From Schistosoma mansoni (Eukaryota > Platyhelminthes > Trematoda > Strigeidida > Schistosomatidae), in the NCBI RefSeq assembly GCF_000237925.1, contig NC_031497.1, positions 6,441,295 through 6,505,294 of the forward strand: a DNA stretch of 64,000 nt, read 5' to 3'. The notes beneath the pieces are model-generated. The model had not been told where the DNA came from and did not search any database. It was given only the letters and a program-made list of their open reading frames with translations. Numbering within the stretch: the first letter of the stretch is position 1; each line of letters opens with the position of its first letter. The position numbers were made by a program, and so were the translations under genes. Positions 1 through 11,358 of the stretch are shown here, piece by piece.

Positions 1-2403
1 TAGTGAAATGTAAAAGTTATCATAAATGCTAACTTCTTTACCTTAGGTGAGACAGAGAGTTGGCGTCACATAAAACGCTTAAATAAGGAAGGTGTTTTGA
101 ACAAAATAGTTTTAAAGTAAATACTTCTACAAAAAATCTGTCAACTCTTGAAGAATCCTTATAACTAACTTTATTAAAGAGTGGGCAACATAAAGTATAC
201 TGCGGAAACATCAAATATCAAATGTATCCAAGCGCTCAGCCGCAAGTAATATTCCGTAGTTCTTTTTCTCAAATGTCGCTTAGAGCGTCGTTCATGTTCT
301 ATCCAACATTCCAATCAGGAACTCGTGATCTACAAATATTATCTTTCCTGAAATTGAAACATATGCAATACATCAACTCAAAAAAGATCTGAGATGTTTG
401 TACATTAATTTTATCCCGACTCTAGTTATGTAGGAAATGAAGATTACGTTTATAATCAAAAAAGGATTTTCTAAGGTCGAGGGAGACAGTAACTTCTTAA
501 TTTCAGGATGAGAAAGCCTGAAACTGAGTTTCATCCTCGTTTTTCGGTGAGGGCTCAATTCTTTAAATGTAGTGGTTTCTACAATATTGCACTAAGACCA
601 GCAATCCTAAAGATTCAACCCTAAATCGTCTAGTCTCTATATGATAATAAGTAGCAGATCATTGTGGATTTTTTATCACATAATGAAAGTAGTTGTTGGC
701 TCTTAAGCTCTCTCAACTGTTTGGATTAATAAATTTGAACTCCTAATGACACTAACATAAACAGCAAATAGTGACGCAATAACACGGTGAGAACGGGAGG
801 ATCAGTACTACCTGAACCGTATTTCAGCCAGTAACAATTCGAGCGATCAACCAGGAAATATTGCAATTTCGTTAAAATTAATGAATAAGTATTCGAATTC
901 GTGTGCATACTGCAGATAAACATGAAAGTTCAGAACTAGTCACGCGAATAAACACAAAGCAATCAACAGAATGACAGTGATACATCCAGTCGTCATATGA
1001 CCCTATAGTACTATATATAGTACAGGAAAGTGGACGTGTGTGGGCTTGCCTTGTAAATCACAACTTCTTTTAGATTTGATCTTGTAAAGGCATTCATAAA
1101 GCTCGTTAACATCTATTGCGCAAAATGAGCTTTTTCGACATTGAGGGATATTTAGTGAGGCCTGGAAAACAGAATATTACATGTGATTACTTATTGCACC
1201 AATGGGTTATTCACAGAATACTTCATGAGCCCTTTTTAGGACGACCCCTTATTATTGTCAAAAAATACATTGACTGCTTCTCAGTTGTCGCGAAACACAT
1301 CATACTCAGCTGCTCATTGCCATAAGAGATTAGTCACAAAACTAGAGAACCTGATAATCCACTGAAGGAATTTGATTAACGCCTACGTAGAGTGAATAAG
1401 AATATTTCCTGGCCGCGCTCGACTTCAGAAAGAAATCACTTGAGGAACATGAAGCACATTAAACATCCTAAGATAGGTAATATACTGATCTACAAGTTAT
1501 TATTTTTACATGGTTGCATTCGAAATTACTCTATAACTTCAGTTCATTCTAATAACTCTCTGGTATCTATTAAGATGGATACATCACCGTGTAGTTCATA
1601 CAATGATGCAACAAGCTTAAGTACACAGGACAGATATTCCCGAACTAAACTCCGGCATGATGAAAACTGAAAAAGTGCAGGGTTAATATGATACTGTTTC
1701 AGGTCATTATAACACTTAGATCTTTAGGTTGAACGTTATTGATAGCCCGTAACACTAAGGAACCTGACTTCTTTCGATATTCTGGCCAATTACTTGCCAG
1801 CACTGAACATACATAGCTCACATGACAGATAAACTTGACTATTATTTTTATTACCATTTTATAGAAAGCAGTTCAACTAAGAGCTACTTGACAGTTGACT
1901 TAATAGGTCAACCAAGTAAAGTGAGAGGCTGAAAATTGTCAAGATAATTTTAATTAATGACACTTTCACTGAATAACATTTGCAAAACCCTATGGTTGAA
2001 TATCCTAATCTTGAATACATCCGGCAAAAACGCAAAGTTTGTCTTGTTAACTTGATTTTCCAGTGAAATATTTGTACTATACGAGAACTTATCGTAACAA
2101 GAAATGAGAACACTATAGAAGTAAATAAATACAAAAAACACGGTTTCTTAATTACAAAAACATTTTACTAATTACCGTAACATGTAAATGCAACTCATAG
2201 AATGTGTACGTTATTTACACGAAATTAAACTATTGGATATAACAGTAGAAAGGTGAAAATATGAACAGAATTAAAACGTTCAGTATTATTACAAAAGAAC
2301 CAGATATTTATACTTAAAAATGTTTCTTGCACACATAGTAAGCTGTATAAAAATTTAAACGTTTCTGCACCAAAAAGGAATTAAGTAAGAAAAGGAAAAT
2401 TAA
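1..2403. other. Gene-free flank downstream of NOC4L
   Basis: I see no coding exon, RNA gene or recognisable repeat here. The few open frames are under 100 codons, low in complexity, and lack family resemblance or splice-site context. The right-hand part must contain the 3' untranslated region of the minus-strand NOC4L gene, but I could not place its polyadenylation site with confidence. Confidence 0.5.
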
Positions 2404-2505
2404 TTACGCCCAACCATCAAGTGGAGGTAATTCTGGCATCGTAATATTAGTTTGAGATAACAGGTACAATGCTTCCTTCACAGAACGGGTTGCTTCTTTA
2501 ATACT
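2404..2505 (-). CDS. NOC4L: NOC4L terminal coding exon
   Basis: This is the last coding exon of the minus-strand NOC4L gene. It encodes 33 residues starting SIKEATRSVKEALYLLSQ and ending DGWA, followed by TAA at 2404-2406. A good acceptor (pyrimidine tract then CAG) lies just upstream at 2506-2508. The exon begins in phase 0, which matches the phase-0 end of the exon at 5431. The sequence itself is not strongly conserved with vertebrate NOC4L, whose extreme C-terminus differs, so the assignment rests on strand, phase and position. The intron separating it from the previous exon is about 2.9 kb and carries a SINE. Confidence 0.7.
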   Translation of the reverse strand, partial: SIKEATRSVKEALYLLSQTNITMPELPPLDGWA

Positions 2506-2750
2506 CTGAAAGAAAAAAATGATAAGTTATGATTGGGTTTAGAGCTAAGTTATTTTGAAGTAATGTTCTTTTATTTACCCAAAACGTATTACCGTATTGC
2601 CTAACTTAAAAAGTCAGGTACAGTAAGTTACCAGGAAGTAAAACATGAAATAAAACAGTATTCTAAGGATACAAGGAAAAAAAATTATTGAAGAGGAATA
2701 TTATAGATGATTATAAGATGATAACATGACTAAGATATATTTAATTCATT

Positions 2751-2935
2751 TGTGTTGGTTGTTTGAATCTCCTCGTTGATGTTTAGGACTGCAATCAGTC
2801 AGTCTTTCTCGGCATATGTGCACACTGTGCGAATTTCTTCGATCGGCTGTAAGTAGGTCCAGCTGACGAGTCTCAGATGGGACAGAACGTGCGTCCTGGA
2901 TTTCACTGCAAGCCACCATCCAACTCTGCTTATAA
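2751..2935 (+). mobile_element. Sm-alpha-like SINE with hammerhead segment
   Basis: This stretch starts with a B-box-like Pol III promoter element (GTTTGAATCTCC) and runs into a segment that closely follows the Schistosoma Sm-alpha hammerhead as I remember it: GTCCAGCTGACGAG, a short stem II, then TGCGTCCTGGATTTCACTGC. A related copy at 6390-6540 starts with the same promoter-like head. Sm-alpha is a known tRNA-related SINE-like family whose transcripts self-cleave. The copy lies in the last NOC4L intron, antisense to the gene. Confidence 0.75.
2858..2899 (+). ncRNA. Hammerhead ribozyme, mutated core
   Basis: Stem I is TCCAG (2858-2862) pairing with CTGGA (2895-2899). The core CTGACGAG is at 2863-2870, stem II is TCTC-AGAT-GGGA, and a minimal stem III (ACGTGCGT) precedes a GTC cleavage triplet ending at 2894. 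The second core box, normally GAAA, reads AGAA at 2884-2887. Two invariant positions are therefore changed and the ribozyme is probably inactive. Family identity is firm; activity is not expected. Confidence 0.7.
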
Positions 2936-5430
2936 AATATATTTTTTAGTTAGATGCCCTGGACGCTTTGCGAACAATCTAATCAGGAACTATAACGGAG
3001 TAATTACTAGTTTGTAGTCTAGGTAGTACATGAAAAAGTTCCAGACCATATATTCGTGGGATGTATAAAATTAAATTCAGATAGCTGCCGTAAAATAATG
3101 AAAGTGAATTCAGTGCAACTAACCCTTATGTCATAAGTCAATATCATAAACTGACCATCCTTACGCATTTTCCACTCAATTCTATTGTTTGTGGTATGGA
3201 AGCCATCGAGGCAACATGTGAAGCATACGTCAAAGTCATGATCGGATCAGGTAGGATTGCGGGTATCATAGGTTTGTTTTAAGGGACACACTGTCTCGAT
3301 AACGCTGAATGTATTTCAAATTAGCATAACTGTCTTCTGATCATCAATATTCGTGTATATGACCTGAAAAACTCGCATGTCATCCAATACTTAATACAAT
3401 ATTTTTAAGTAATTATTGAAATATTCGTGCATTGTTTAGAGGTACTTCGGCAACAGATGTTTTTGATGTCAAGCGATAATGACAGTTGCTTTAAGATATA
3501 TGCGAAAGTGAATGAACGTATATTTACAGCATCTATGACTAGAATGGAACCTAGTTTGCTTCTTGCCAATCGATCCGCTATAGACTCTCCCGAGTCATGC
3601 AATGTAATGGCGCCAACACTTTAAAACAAGAAGTAGGTGATGTAAGACGATACATCGTATAGGGTTTTTTCCTGAAGAGTTGCCCTAATTGCCTTATTTT
3701 AGTATAATGGAATGTTTTCCGTTGGTCACACCCTTGAAGTTAATTTTCTGAGCAGGGTTTCGCATTAAGAGTTGGAAGTAGGTTATTTGAACAAAGCAAC
3801 TTGTAATCTTTCTAGTGATTGACATCACAGGCTTTCAACTACACCAGGAAACGTCGTATTAAAAAACAGTCTAGACAATGAGCGTCTCCATTTTAACCCA
3901 GAAACTGACCAGGAAGTCTGTTTAAAATATATATGTCGTAAGGAGTTATAAACATGACGTTTTTCTCAAGTTTTTCATTCGAAAAACGTTTTGTGAAAGA
4001 TGTTCACTACACATGTTAACATTTATTATGATTCTCTGCTAAAATCTCTGATTTTATAATGATAGCTTAATAGTTTGTTTGCCATTGAATTCCCTGATGG
4101 TAAATAACCACTTAAAGCGGGATCTTTAGCGAGAATCAGATAACATGATAGTTTTTTTAAGAGCATTTTGATATAATTTACTGAAAATCATTGGTGATAA
4201 CAAGAGAAGGTTTAGCATGAGTTTCTTTGTATATTTTCCGATGAATTATACAGAATTCGATAATGGACAGTATAGACACATATGACATCTGTATCTGCTG
4301 TACTAAACAACTGTTATAGGATAAAATAGAAGGATAACACGTGTTCGGTAATGACTGATTGCTAAACAGTTTTCCAATAGAATGAAACAATTTAGTGAAT
4401 GACGTAAATGTTAGTAATAAATAGAAATTGCACTGATTGAAGCAACTATAAAATTTTTAATGAGTAGGTCATCGTTTCCTCTACTTTGTGATAACAGTTA
4501 GAATAGCATGACAAAAAAGTCCCATAATAGAGATATTAAATGTTACAGAGGTTCATAATCTAATATGTGAATGTATACAGGCTTCTTACATCGGATACAC
4601 AGACAGCTAAAATCGAAAGTTAGACAACCGGAATTAAATAATTAAAGACAAATTAAAAACTGTAGATACATCCGTTTTTCATACTTCTGTACATATTGAG
4701 AAAGGTTGCTTGCTACTTGGGTGCTCTGATTGGTGTTACTGTTTTTATAAACCGGTTTAGAGAGGTTATTTAGAACTAACTGACGATTTAGATTATTCAC
4801 TGTGATGTCAAGGTTTATGAGTTGTCCATAACTGACTGCATTACACTTCAACGTTCTCCATTTTTATGGTTGAAAGGTTCAGGGAGATTAGGTTAACGTG
4901 AAGATAGTGTTTCATCACACATTCGAACCAATTGAATAACTACTGTGAACAAGGACCTATTAAATAGCGGTTTCACCTAGTTTGGGACTCTCCAGTATTG
5001 CTCACTTATAATCTTATTCAAAATCAAACGGAGCTTTAAATGTCGAGGGATTTTACATATACACCACTGAGCCGGAATTTGATATTCTATATTTCCATCT
5101 TGATTAAAACCACTCATTCTACATGAAGTAGGAGTTGATGATTTTATACAGAACTACAATGAACACATCACGATTAAACCCTCTAACTCAGACAACACAA
5201 GCAATTGCTTCAACTAGAAATCTATTTCATCATGCTAAGATAAAAAATTTCGAACGCTCGTTCACATATAATTGTACCAAAAGTCAATTACTAGTTTGAA
5301 CGATCAAACCTTGGATTTCAGTGAAATGGAATTCGATAAACGTTAATGAAGCAGCCAAGGTGGAGTATTCGGACTACATACAAATGATCGGATATTGTTA
5401 AAAAAATGAAAAAAAAGAATTACTACCCAC
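2936..5430. other. NOC4L last intron, remainder
   Basis: This is intron sequence between the exons at 5431 and 2505. Apart from the SINE at its left end I see no exon with convincing splice sites and no repeat family that recurs in the window. Open frames of 60-70 codons overlap on both strands without similarity to known families and are treated as chance. Confidence 0.5.
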
Positions 5431-5634
5431 CTTTTTTTGTTTATCAAGTATATCAGCTACAGAAGAATTAAACGTATCCGTTGGATCAGGATTACAAATT
5501 TTATATGCTAATGATGAGATATCTGGTGAATAATGACCAATTAGTGCATAAACTTCCCATAGACTACTTTCTAATGCTCTAGATAAATCAAAAGTATCTG
5601 CTTCCCAATTATAAGGATCACCAATTGATTGTGC
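5431..5634 (-). CDS. NOC4L: NOC4L exon, C-terminal conserved block
   Basis: The exon encodes 68 residues including SRALESSLWEVYALIGHYSP, which matches the highly conserved NOC4L block ALESSLWELQALQRHYHP almost residue for residue. NOC4L (yeast Noc4, CBF/Mak21 family) binds Nop14 in the nucleolus and is needed for maturation and export of the small ribosomal subunit. Exon edges are sharp: acceptor CTAG before 5634 and donor GTGGGTAG after 5431. Both ends are phase 0, compatible with the exons at 6110 and 2505. This exon and the next upstream one are the best evidence for the gene's identity. Confidence 0.92.
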
Positions 5635-5709
5635 CTAGAAAAAAATCAGGACACAATATGCAATTATTTGTATTTGACAAATATTATTTTGATAGTTGAG
5701 ATCATGAAT

Positions 5710-5909
5710 CAATTGAAGCTAGACCACCATGGAAAGCCTGGAAGCACTGGATGGCCGTTTCGTCCTAGTATGGGACTCTTCAACAGTGCGCATCCACGAT
5801 CCCGCCTCGAGAGATTCGAACCCAGGACCTATCGGTCTCGCACGCGAACACTTAACTTCTAGACCACTGATCCGGCATCCAACGGTGTTAATGTCTAACT
5901 TCAACCGGT
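5710..5909 (-). mobile_element. tRNA-like hammerhead SINE with inverted ends, copy 1
   Basis: On the minus strand this ~200-bp element shows an A box (TGGTCTAGAAG, 5856-5866), a B box (GGGTTCGAATCTC, 5811-5823) and then a hammerhead-like segment (5744-5789). The hammerhead has a six-pair stem I (GCACTG with CAGTGC), stem II TCCCATACTAGGA and GAAAC. The first core base is T instead of the invariant C, and stem III has a mismatch, so self-cleavage is doubtful. The ends are inverted repeats: TTGAAGCTAGAC at 5713-5724 and its complement at 5893-5904, 11 of 12 bases matching. It lies in the NOC4L intron just upstream of the exon at 5431-5634, in the sense orientation. Confidence 0.75.
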
Positions 5910-6109
5910 CCACGGAATTTGTTTTACAATAAAAGCAACAAATATTGTAGAATGTAGCGAATTTATAACATCTCATAATATGAATTATTTTTGTTTTACA
6001 AAGCAACAAATGAAACATATAACTATTATGTGTTGACAAAATCTTCATTCTCTTAACAGGATAGTGATATTGTTTAGTTGTAAAAAAAGGTAATAAATAA
6101 AAAACTTAC

Positions 6110-6311
6110 ATGTAATGCATCATCTGATTGAATGTTATTTAATTTTTGTGACTTTTTCTGTTTACAGTTAATTAAAACACGACAATGAGGATGATTTTTC
6201 AAACCATTGAAAATAATTAAAAGTATTGCAGGTATAAGTGAAATTGGACTGAATAAAGATAATTGAGATAGTCGTTTTATGAATGATGCAACAACTGATG
6301 TAGCTAAATGT
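6110..6311 (-). CDS. NOC4L: NOC4L exon, CBF/Mak21-type helical block
   Basis: The exon encodes HLATSVVASFIKRLSQLSLF and continues to LKNHPHCRVLINC. This aligns with vertebrate NOC4L HLPAYLVAAFAKRLARLALT and LLRRHPACRVLVH. The acceptor is textbook (long pyrimidine tract ending CTTAG at 6312) and the donor is GTAAGT at 6109-6104. It enters with one base, completing an Ile codon begun in the exon ending at 7893, and leaves in phase 0. The open frame continues upstream of the acceptor into intron, giving an apparent hydrophobic N-terminus that is not part of the protein. Confidence 0.92.
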
Positions 6312-6389
6312 CTAAGGAGAAATAAAACAACAATAAAAATTAAGATTAATCGTTTTAAAAACATCAGAAACAATAAATTCACTTAATAT

Positions 6390-6540
6390 TGTTGGTTTGA
6401 ATCTTCCCATGAATGTTTAGGACTGCAACTAGTCAGTCTCTAATTGGCAATATGTGTATACTGTGCGTATTGCCTAGATATAGCCTTAATTCACAAGCAT
6501 TATAAGCAAAGATGGATGCTAGCCACTATCCATCTTCATA
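6390..6540 (+). mobile_element. Sm-alpha-like SINE copy lacking the ribozyme core
   Basis: The head (GGTTTGAATC, then GAATGTTTAGGACTGCAA) matches the SINE at 2751. The following part runs through TAGCCTTAATTCACAAGCAT and AAGATGGATGCTAGCC, which I recognise from Sm-alpha, but the CTGANGAG and GAAA boxes are absent. It looks like a variant that lost the catalytic segment. It lies in NOC4L intron sequence, immediately beyond the polypyrimidine acceptor of the exon at 6110-6311. A further fragment of about 50 bp resembling the same head occurs near 6925-6980. Confidence 0.6.
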
Positions 6541-6991
6541 AACAATGATGGAGAATTCCAGAAAACAATAAAAGGTTTGATGAATGATGTCTTAAGGATT
6601 ATTAAAAGATAAAAACACTGATAATTAACAAATACATGACACATATATGTCATAATGAATAACAAAAGTTAAAATAATCTTAACAAAAGAAACTTTATAT
6701 AACACAAGTATAAAATAAAGGAAAAACCGAATAAGTAGTTGCAATTTAAAGAAGAAAAAACAGTAAATTGATTACGTAGAAGAAATGGAATAATGACTGT
6801 TGGGATACGACATTTTAAACTATTTTCAACAAAAAATAAACCTTTGTTGTGTTTGATGTTTTACAATGAATAATTATAAAATGATAAACAACTAATGTGA
6901 ATTAGTAATAAGCATTTTAACGTGGGTGGATTGAATTCATTCTTGAATGTTTCTACAGCAAAGATTAGTCAGAACTATTTTTTTTTAGAAT

Positions 6992-7491
6992 TTTGTCTGA
7001 ACACATAAATATTGGTACAATGGGGCACCGAATACATGTGCACTACACAAGTCACTTGATTTGTGTGTGGGCTGGGATACCGCTCGGGTGCCCAGACCGA
7101 AGCAGGTGGTTTTCTTAGAGGGTCACACCCGAAGCCTTCGACCTAAAGATCTGATCCACAATGCAGTGGAGCAACGTTGGGAGACGTAGTCCTATGGTAG
7201 CCGGTGATCAACAATTGGTTCACACGCAAACGTCCCCCTCAGGATCCTAGAGCTCATGTGCACCATTGGTTTTTAATTAGGGTTTTCCAACTCCCCTATG
7301 TGGATCCTCCATTTCCACCAACGCCGGACATTCGCACCTCGTCCGCTCAATTTCGTAAACAACACCCCGCCACGAGAAGGCAGTGAGTAGGATTTCCCTG
7401 GCAGTGGCTGTATACACATGGCCGTGTGAGAGCTTTTCGAGAGAGAGGGCGGGCCCTCCCCAATCTCGGCCGTACCAGGGCATTTGGGGGT
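6992..7491 (-). mobile_element. Repeat X copy 1, near full length
   Basis: Repeat X is a ~528-bp retroposon found nine times in this window, with a 5' end GCCCCCAAATGCCC and a 3' end in TACCAATATTTATGTGTT plus an AAAT-rich tail. This copy is on the minus strand: its 5' end is near 7491 and its 3' tail near 6992. It is diverged from the copies at 11683 and 58110 but co-linear over its length. No long protein is encoded. I do not recognise the family by name. Confidence 0.75.
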
Positions 7492-7892
7492 GAACTATTA
7501 AAAATAATCTTATGGTCTATTAAAACTTATAGAGTGCCTATTTTGGGAGTGTATAAGTATTATTATTATTTGAAGTTTATCTTAGCTAAGTAACTATACA
7601 TCTTAACTTCATGAGATACTCAAGGACTATTATACAAAGCTTGTAGACTAAATACTACAAAACTTAGGCGAAAACACCACTTTACTTGAAATTTTTTGTT
7701 GATCCTTGTGGGTTGGTATGTAAATAAAATCTCGGCACAGATTCGGAAATCTCGCTTGGCCTGAACAAGTTCTATCAAGACTGCTGATACTTATTACGTA
7801 GTCTTAAGTTATAATTGGAAAGTTAAAAAACATATTACTTCAGTAGAATTAAAATCGTTTCATATTAAGAGATTACTAGAATGAACACTTAC

Positions 7893-8218
7893 ATGGAGCT
7901 TAAATAAATATCTAAATCCATCAGAAAAGGTTTAACGTCTGGACATTCAAACAAAGTTTCGTCCAATAAACGATACAGCCGAATGTATAAACGTGGATAA
8001 TTGAAATCACCTTTTTGAATCAAACAGAGTACTGCATGACAAACTGCACGAGACCAACTAGTTGGAAATTTCGCCAATTCTGTTTGAGACAATTTATTCT
8101 CCGGATCAGGATCAAAAATTGGTATAATGTGATCAGCTAATAAGCGAATTTCGGCTAAGCGATTCATGCCCTCATTACCCAAATACCGTATAGATTCTAT
8201 ACGTACGTCATCTGATAA
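7893..8218 (-). CDS. NOC4L: NOC4L central exon
   Basis: The exon encodes 108 residues. QKGDFNYPRLYIRLYRLLDE matches vertebrate NOC4L HKHNLEYPDFYRKLYGLLDP, and DLDIYLSS before the splice matches LADLFLSS. The donor GTAAGTG follows 7893 and leaves two bases (AT) that form Ile with the A at 6311. The start is taken after the TAG at 8219-8220, giving LSDDVRIESIRYLG in phase 0 to match the exon ending at 9212; an acceptor after CAG a few bases further in is possible. The residues fall in the NOC domain that contacts Nop14. Confidence 0.9.
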
Positions 8219-8539
8219 CTAGTACATGAGCGAATAAAAGAGAATAATGAAAGTGATGAATACTTGATATGCTTGATGCTAATACAAGTTCACCTCACTC
8301 GGTAAACGGAACGAAGATCAAGACACAGTGACACGATATGCTATTCTAATCCGTTGTCCAAGGCCCTGCTAACTAGAGTGAGAATTCCAAGTTGGAAGTG
8401 GGGGAAGATATATTCCGTAAGCAGCCAGAAGCACAAGCAATCACAACAGGAAGAAATCAAACGCATGTATATAGCATAAAACTGTCCTTAGGAAACGTTA
8501 CAAAATAGCATACTAAGAGATACAATAGACCAATAGCGT

Positions 8540-8563
8540 TTATATATATATATATATATATAT
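8540..8563. repeat. (TA)n microsatellite
   Basis: About eleven uninterrupted TA units lie in the intron between the NOC4L exons at 7893-8218 and 9212-9297. Such tracts mutate by slippage and are useful only as a polymorphic marker. Confidence 0.9.
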
Positions 8564-9211
8564 TGTTTCTCTAAACAATTAGATCATATTAAGCTTATGA
8601 CATTCGTAGAGTTAACGCTTAATCTTTACCCTATTAGGCGCGGAACATATTACTGGCTCCAGCAAAAAGTGCAGTTCAGAAGAGATTACACAAAATCTGT
8701 ATTCGGTAAGTCGGTTACATTGGCATTAGAGATTTAGTGTATTTAAATGTGTTGATAAGGTGGGAAGTCGAGGAATCCATACATTGTTTTGTCGATACAA
8801 GCAGATAAATGGGAAAACAATGTCATGACATAGGAAAGGCATTTAATACTTTACATATTCTATGAATTAGAATTTAAATAGGAATAACGTGTATATGTCA
8901 TCTGCCTAGTTCGCTTGTCGAATTTATTATGGTATTTAACATCAGCATACTGAAGTATCTCAGTATTCACTTACAAGGTTTGATGAAGTTCTTAGCAAGT
9001 CGCATTTATTGTTTACAGCCTTTTGATATTACCTTGTCTCTAATTCAGTAGTGGACGGGAAAAGTTAAAATAACCAGTTGTTTGTAAGTTAATCATGCAG
9101 ACAAATCAACTGTACATGTACCGATTTAACTACGCATTTTTGCAAATTAATGGTCACTTACAATATTATCAGAAACAGTTATAATGTATAAATATACAAA
9201 GTAACACTTAC

Positions 9212-9297
9212 TTCGTTGTTTAGATACGATATCCATACTTGAGTGAAATAATGACGTAGATGGGAATATTTTGAATGCCGAAATAAATCACTTTTTG
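9212..9297 (-). CDS. NOC4L: NOC4L exon
   Basis: The exon encodes KSDLFRHSKYSHLRHYFTQV and WISYLNNE. The second half lines up with vertebrate NOC4L AHLKEHRRVFQAMWLSFLKH. The acceptor TTGTTATTGTAG precedes 9297 and the donor GTAAGTG follows 9212. It enters with two bases that complete a Thr codon begun by the exon ending at 13451, and exits in phase 0 into LSDDVRIE. Identity rests on the aligned W and on phase agreement on both sides. Confidence 0.85.
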
Positions 9298-11358
9298 CTA
9301 CAATAACAAGAAATAGATATCATTAATTTGTTAAGAATTAAACTGATATTAATCAGCTTTCAAATGTTTTAGATGATAATACCTGGTGTAACATTTGTTA
9401 TTTTTGTTAAATGTCATCAAGGAATAGACCAAATAATGATAAAAAAGAAATCAGTGTGATTACAATAAAAGGTTGAAACTAATCTACTTCGGGCGATGTA
9501 TTCTAGTTGTATGATAGATATACCTAAATAGGTTCACAACCGTATACATTTAGTTACTCAGATGTAATTTCAGTGCAACTATAAGGATTGGTTTAAGCAT
9601 TTTTCATAAGTAAATGACCGATATTTTGATGTACATATGATTTAATATGATACTAATTGGCATTGGTAAAAGGTGAATTTAGTTTGATGAAAGACCACAG
9701 CAGAGAATCATTTACCCGAATATCAACAATATTTTTCTGGATAAAAAACAAGACTACTTACGTTTTGGTAGTTCCCCCAGAAATCCTGACGGCTTTTTCT
9801 CAGGTATAAGCAGTAAATCAAGTATGGATAATATATTTCTGTAAAAATTATCGGACTTGTTTCAATAAAATGAGATGAGAAAAACGGATATTACTTTTAA
9901 ATCACGGTTATTATTTACTACGTTATAAAGAAAATAAAAAGGCATTAATATTTTTGAACACAAGCAAATGTGCCAACATGAAATAAGATGAATGAAATAG
10001 TGATATAAAAAGTATAACAATGGTAGTAACAATAACACTATAAGTAACATTTCAATTAAACACAATCACGAGTGACTTCATAAGCTTAGTATTCTGTTTG
10101 TGGGGAAGGTAAGACAAACATACAGTGAAATAGTCATTAATCCTGATTTTTCAGTCACTACTGATGGTGTTGTAAATTACAATTGACTGATTACTGGGTA
10201 GTCAACAATGTTATATTTGTCTAGTTCTTTGGTGCTGATCAAATTCTATAAATCAAGTTATAATGTGGTCACTAGTCTAAGTAATCAGCTATCATTTGCA
10301 ACATGTTAAGATACTAGGTGATTGGATATAGTTAGTAGGAAACTATAGATTTGCATTTCGTTTTATTTGACACTTATCAGCAGGGTATACCTGTAATCTT
10401 GAGGGAACTGGTGGTGTCGTAAACTACTAAGTTGTATGGACTCTCGGCATCTGACCACAGTTGTGATTTACAAACAGATAATAATGAGGCATAATGATTA
10501 AGTATCTCACGAAACTAACCATATATTTGCTACTGCTACTCGGTCTAAGGGTGGTTCAATGATGCATAATAAGAGCACTATGATAGTGTACGTCGAAATT
10601 CCTAAGTCATTAACATTGTAAAATGACTTTAATCACTGAATGACAATCCACACTGTTCAAGCACTTATCACATCACCTTGAAAGCATTATTTACCAATAC
10701 AGTCACTGATGTACGAAATGATATGATTATACTTAAAACCCGAAGCAAAGCCATCAAGTAAAACTCGGTGTGACTAAGCGCCAGTGGGGAAGTGTTTAAT
10801 TGGCATAAGGTACATTGGTCTAGAACCCCACACAAGAAAGTTAATTAAAAAGACTAATTCATGGATTCCACGAGTTAAGTCACAAACTAACCTTCATTTT
10901 ATTCGATTGCTTTATCTGTAACAACTCAGTATTAATAACACGTAGAATGAAATAAGTACAATCCAAGTAAGCGGATGCACACTTCAATTCAGAAATACAC
11001 GACTCTGAAGCCAATGAATCATTTGGCAAACATAACATAACATAAGGCTAAGTATAATAAAACATAAAACATATGATTATTCGAAGTGCATTGATCTGTT
11101 GATTCAATTATTTTGGAGAAACATTATTAGAATTTATGAGTTAAGAAGAGAATTATAAAAATATACAACTTGGTATTACTTAAGAAATGATGAAACTGTT
11201 AGTTGCCTATCAATTTGATGAGCCTTAATGCAATTAGACTATCAAAAGATGAAAAAACACCAATATTGTATGAATAAGTAACTTTTGATAAAGAGCTCAT
11301 TTAGGTAAGTGGATACTATACAGTTTATAATATCTAACCATGGCTGATGACGTTGAAA
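9298..11358. other. NOC4L intron without recognisable features
   Basis: AT-rich intron sequence. No coding exon, no copy of the repeat families defined elsewhere in the window and no RNA gene could be supported. The longest open frame (67 codons, near 9862-10065) is low in complexity and is taken as chance. Confidence 0.5.

Noticed and set aside
1392-1670. 92-codon plus-strand frame
   Set aside because: Low-complexity composition, no recognisable domain, no start or splice context; typical chance frame in AT-rich DNA.
6311-6382. Hydrophobic N-terminal extension of the NOC4L frame upstream of 6311
   Set aside because: A strong polypyrimidine acceptor at 6312 and exact phase agreement with the exon ending at 7893 show it is intron read-through.
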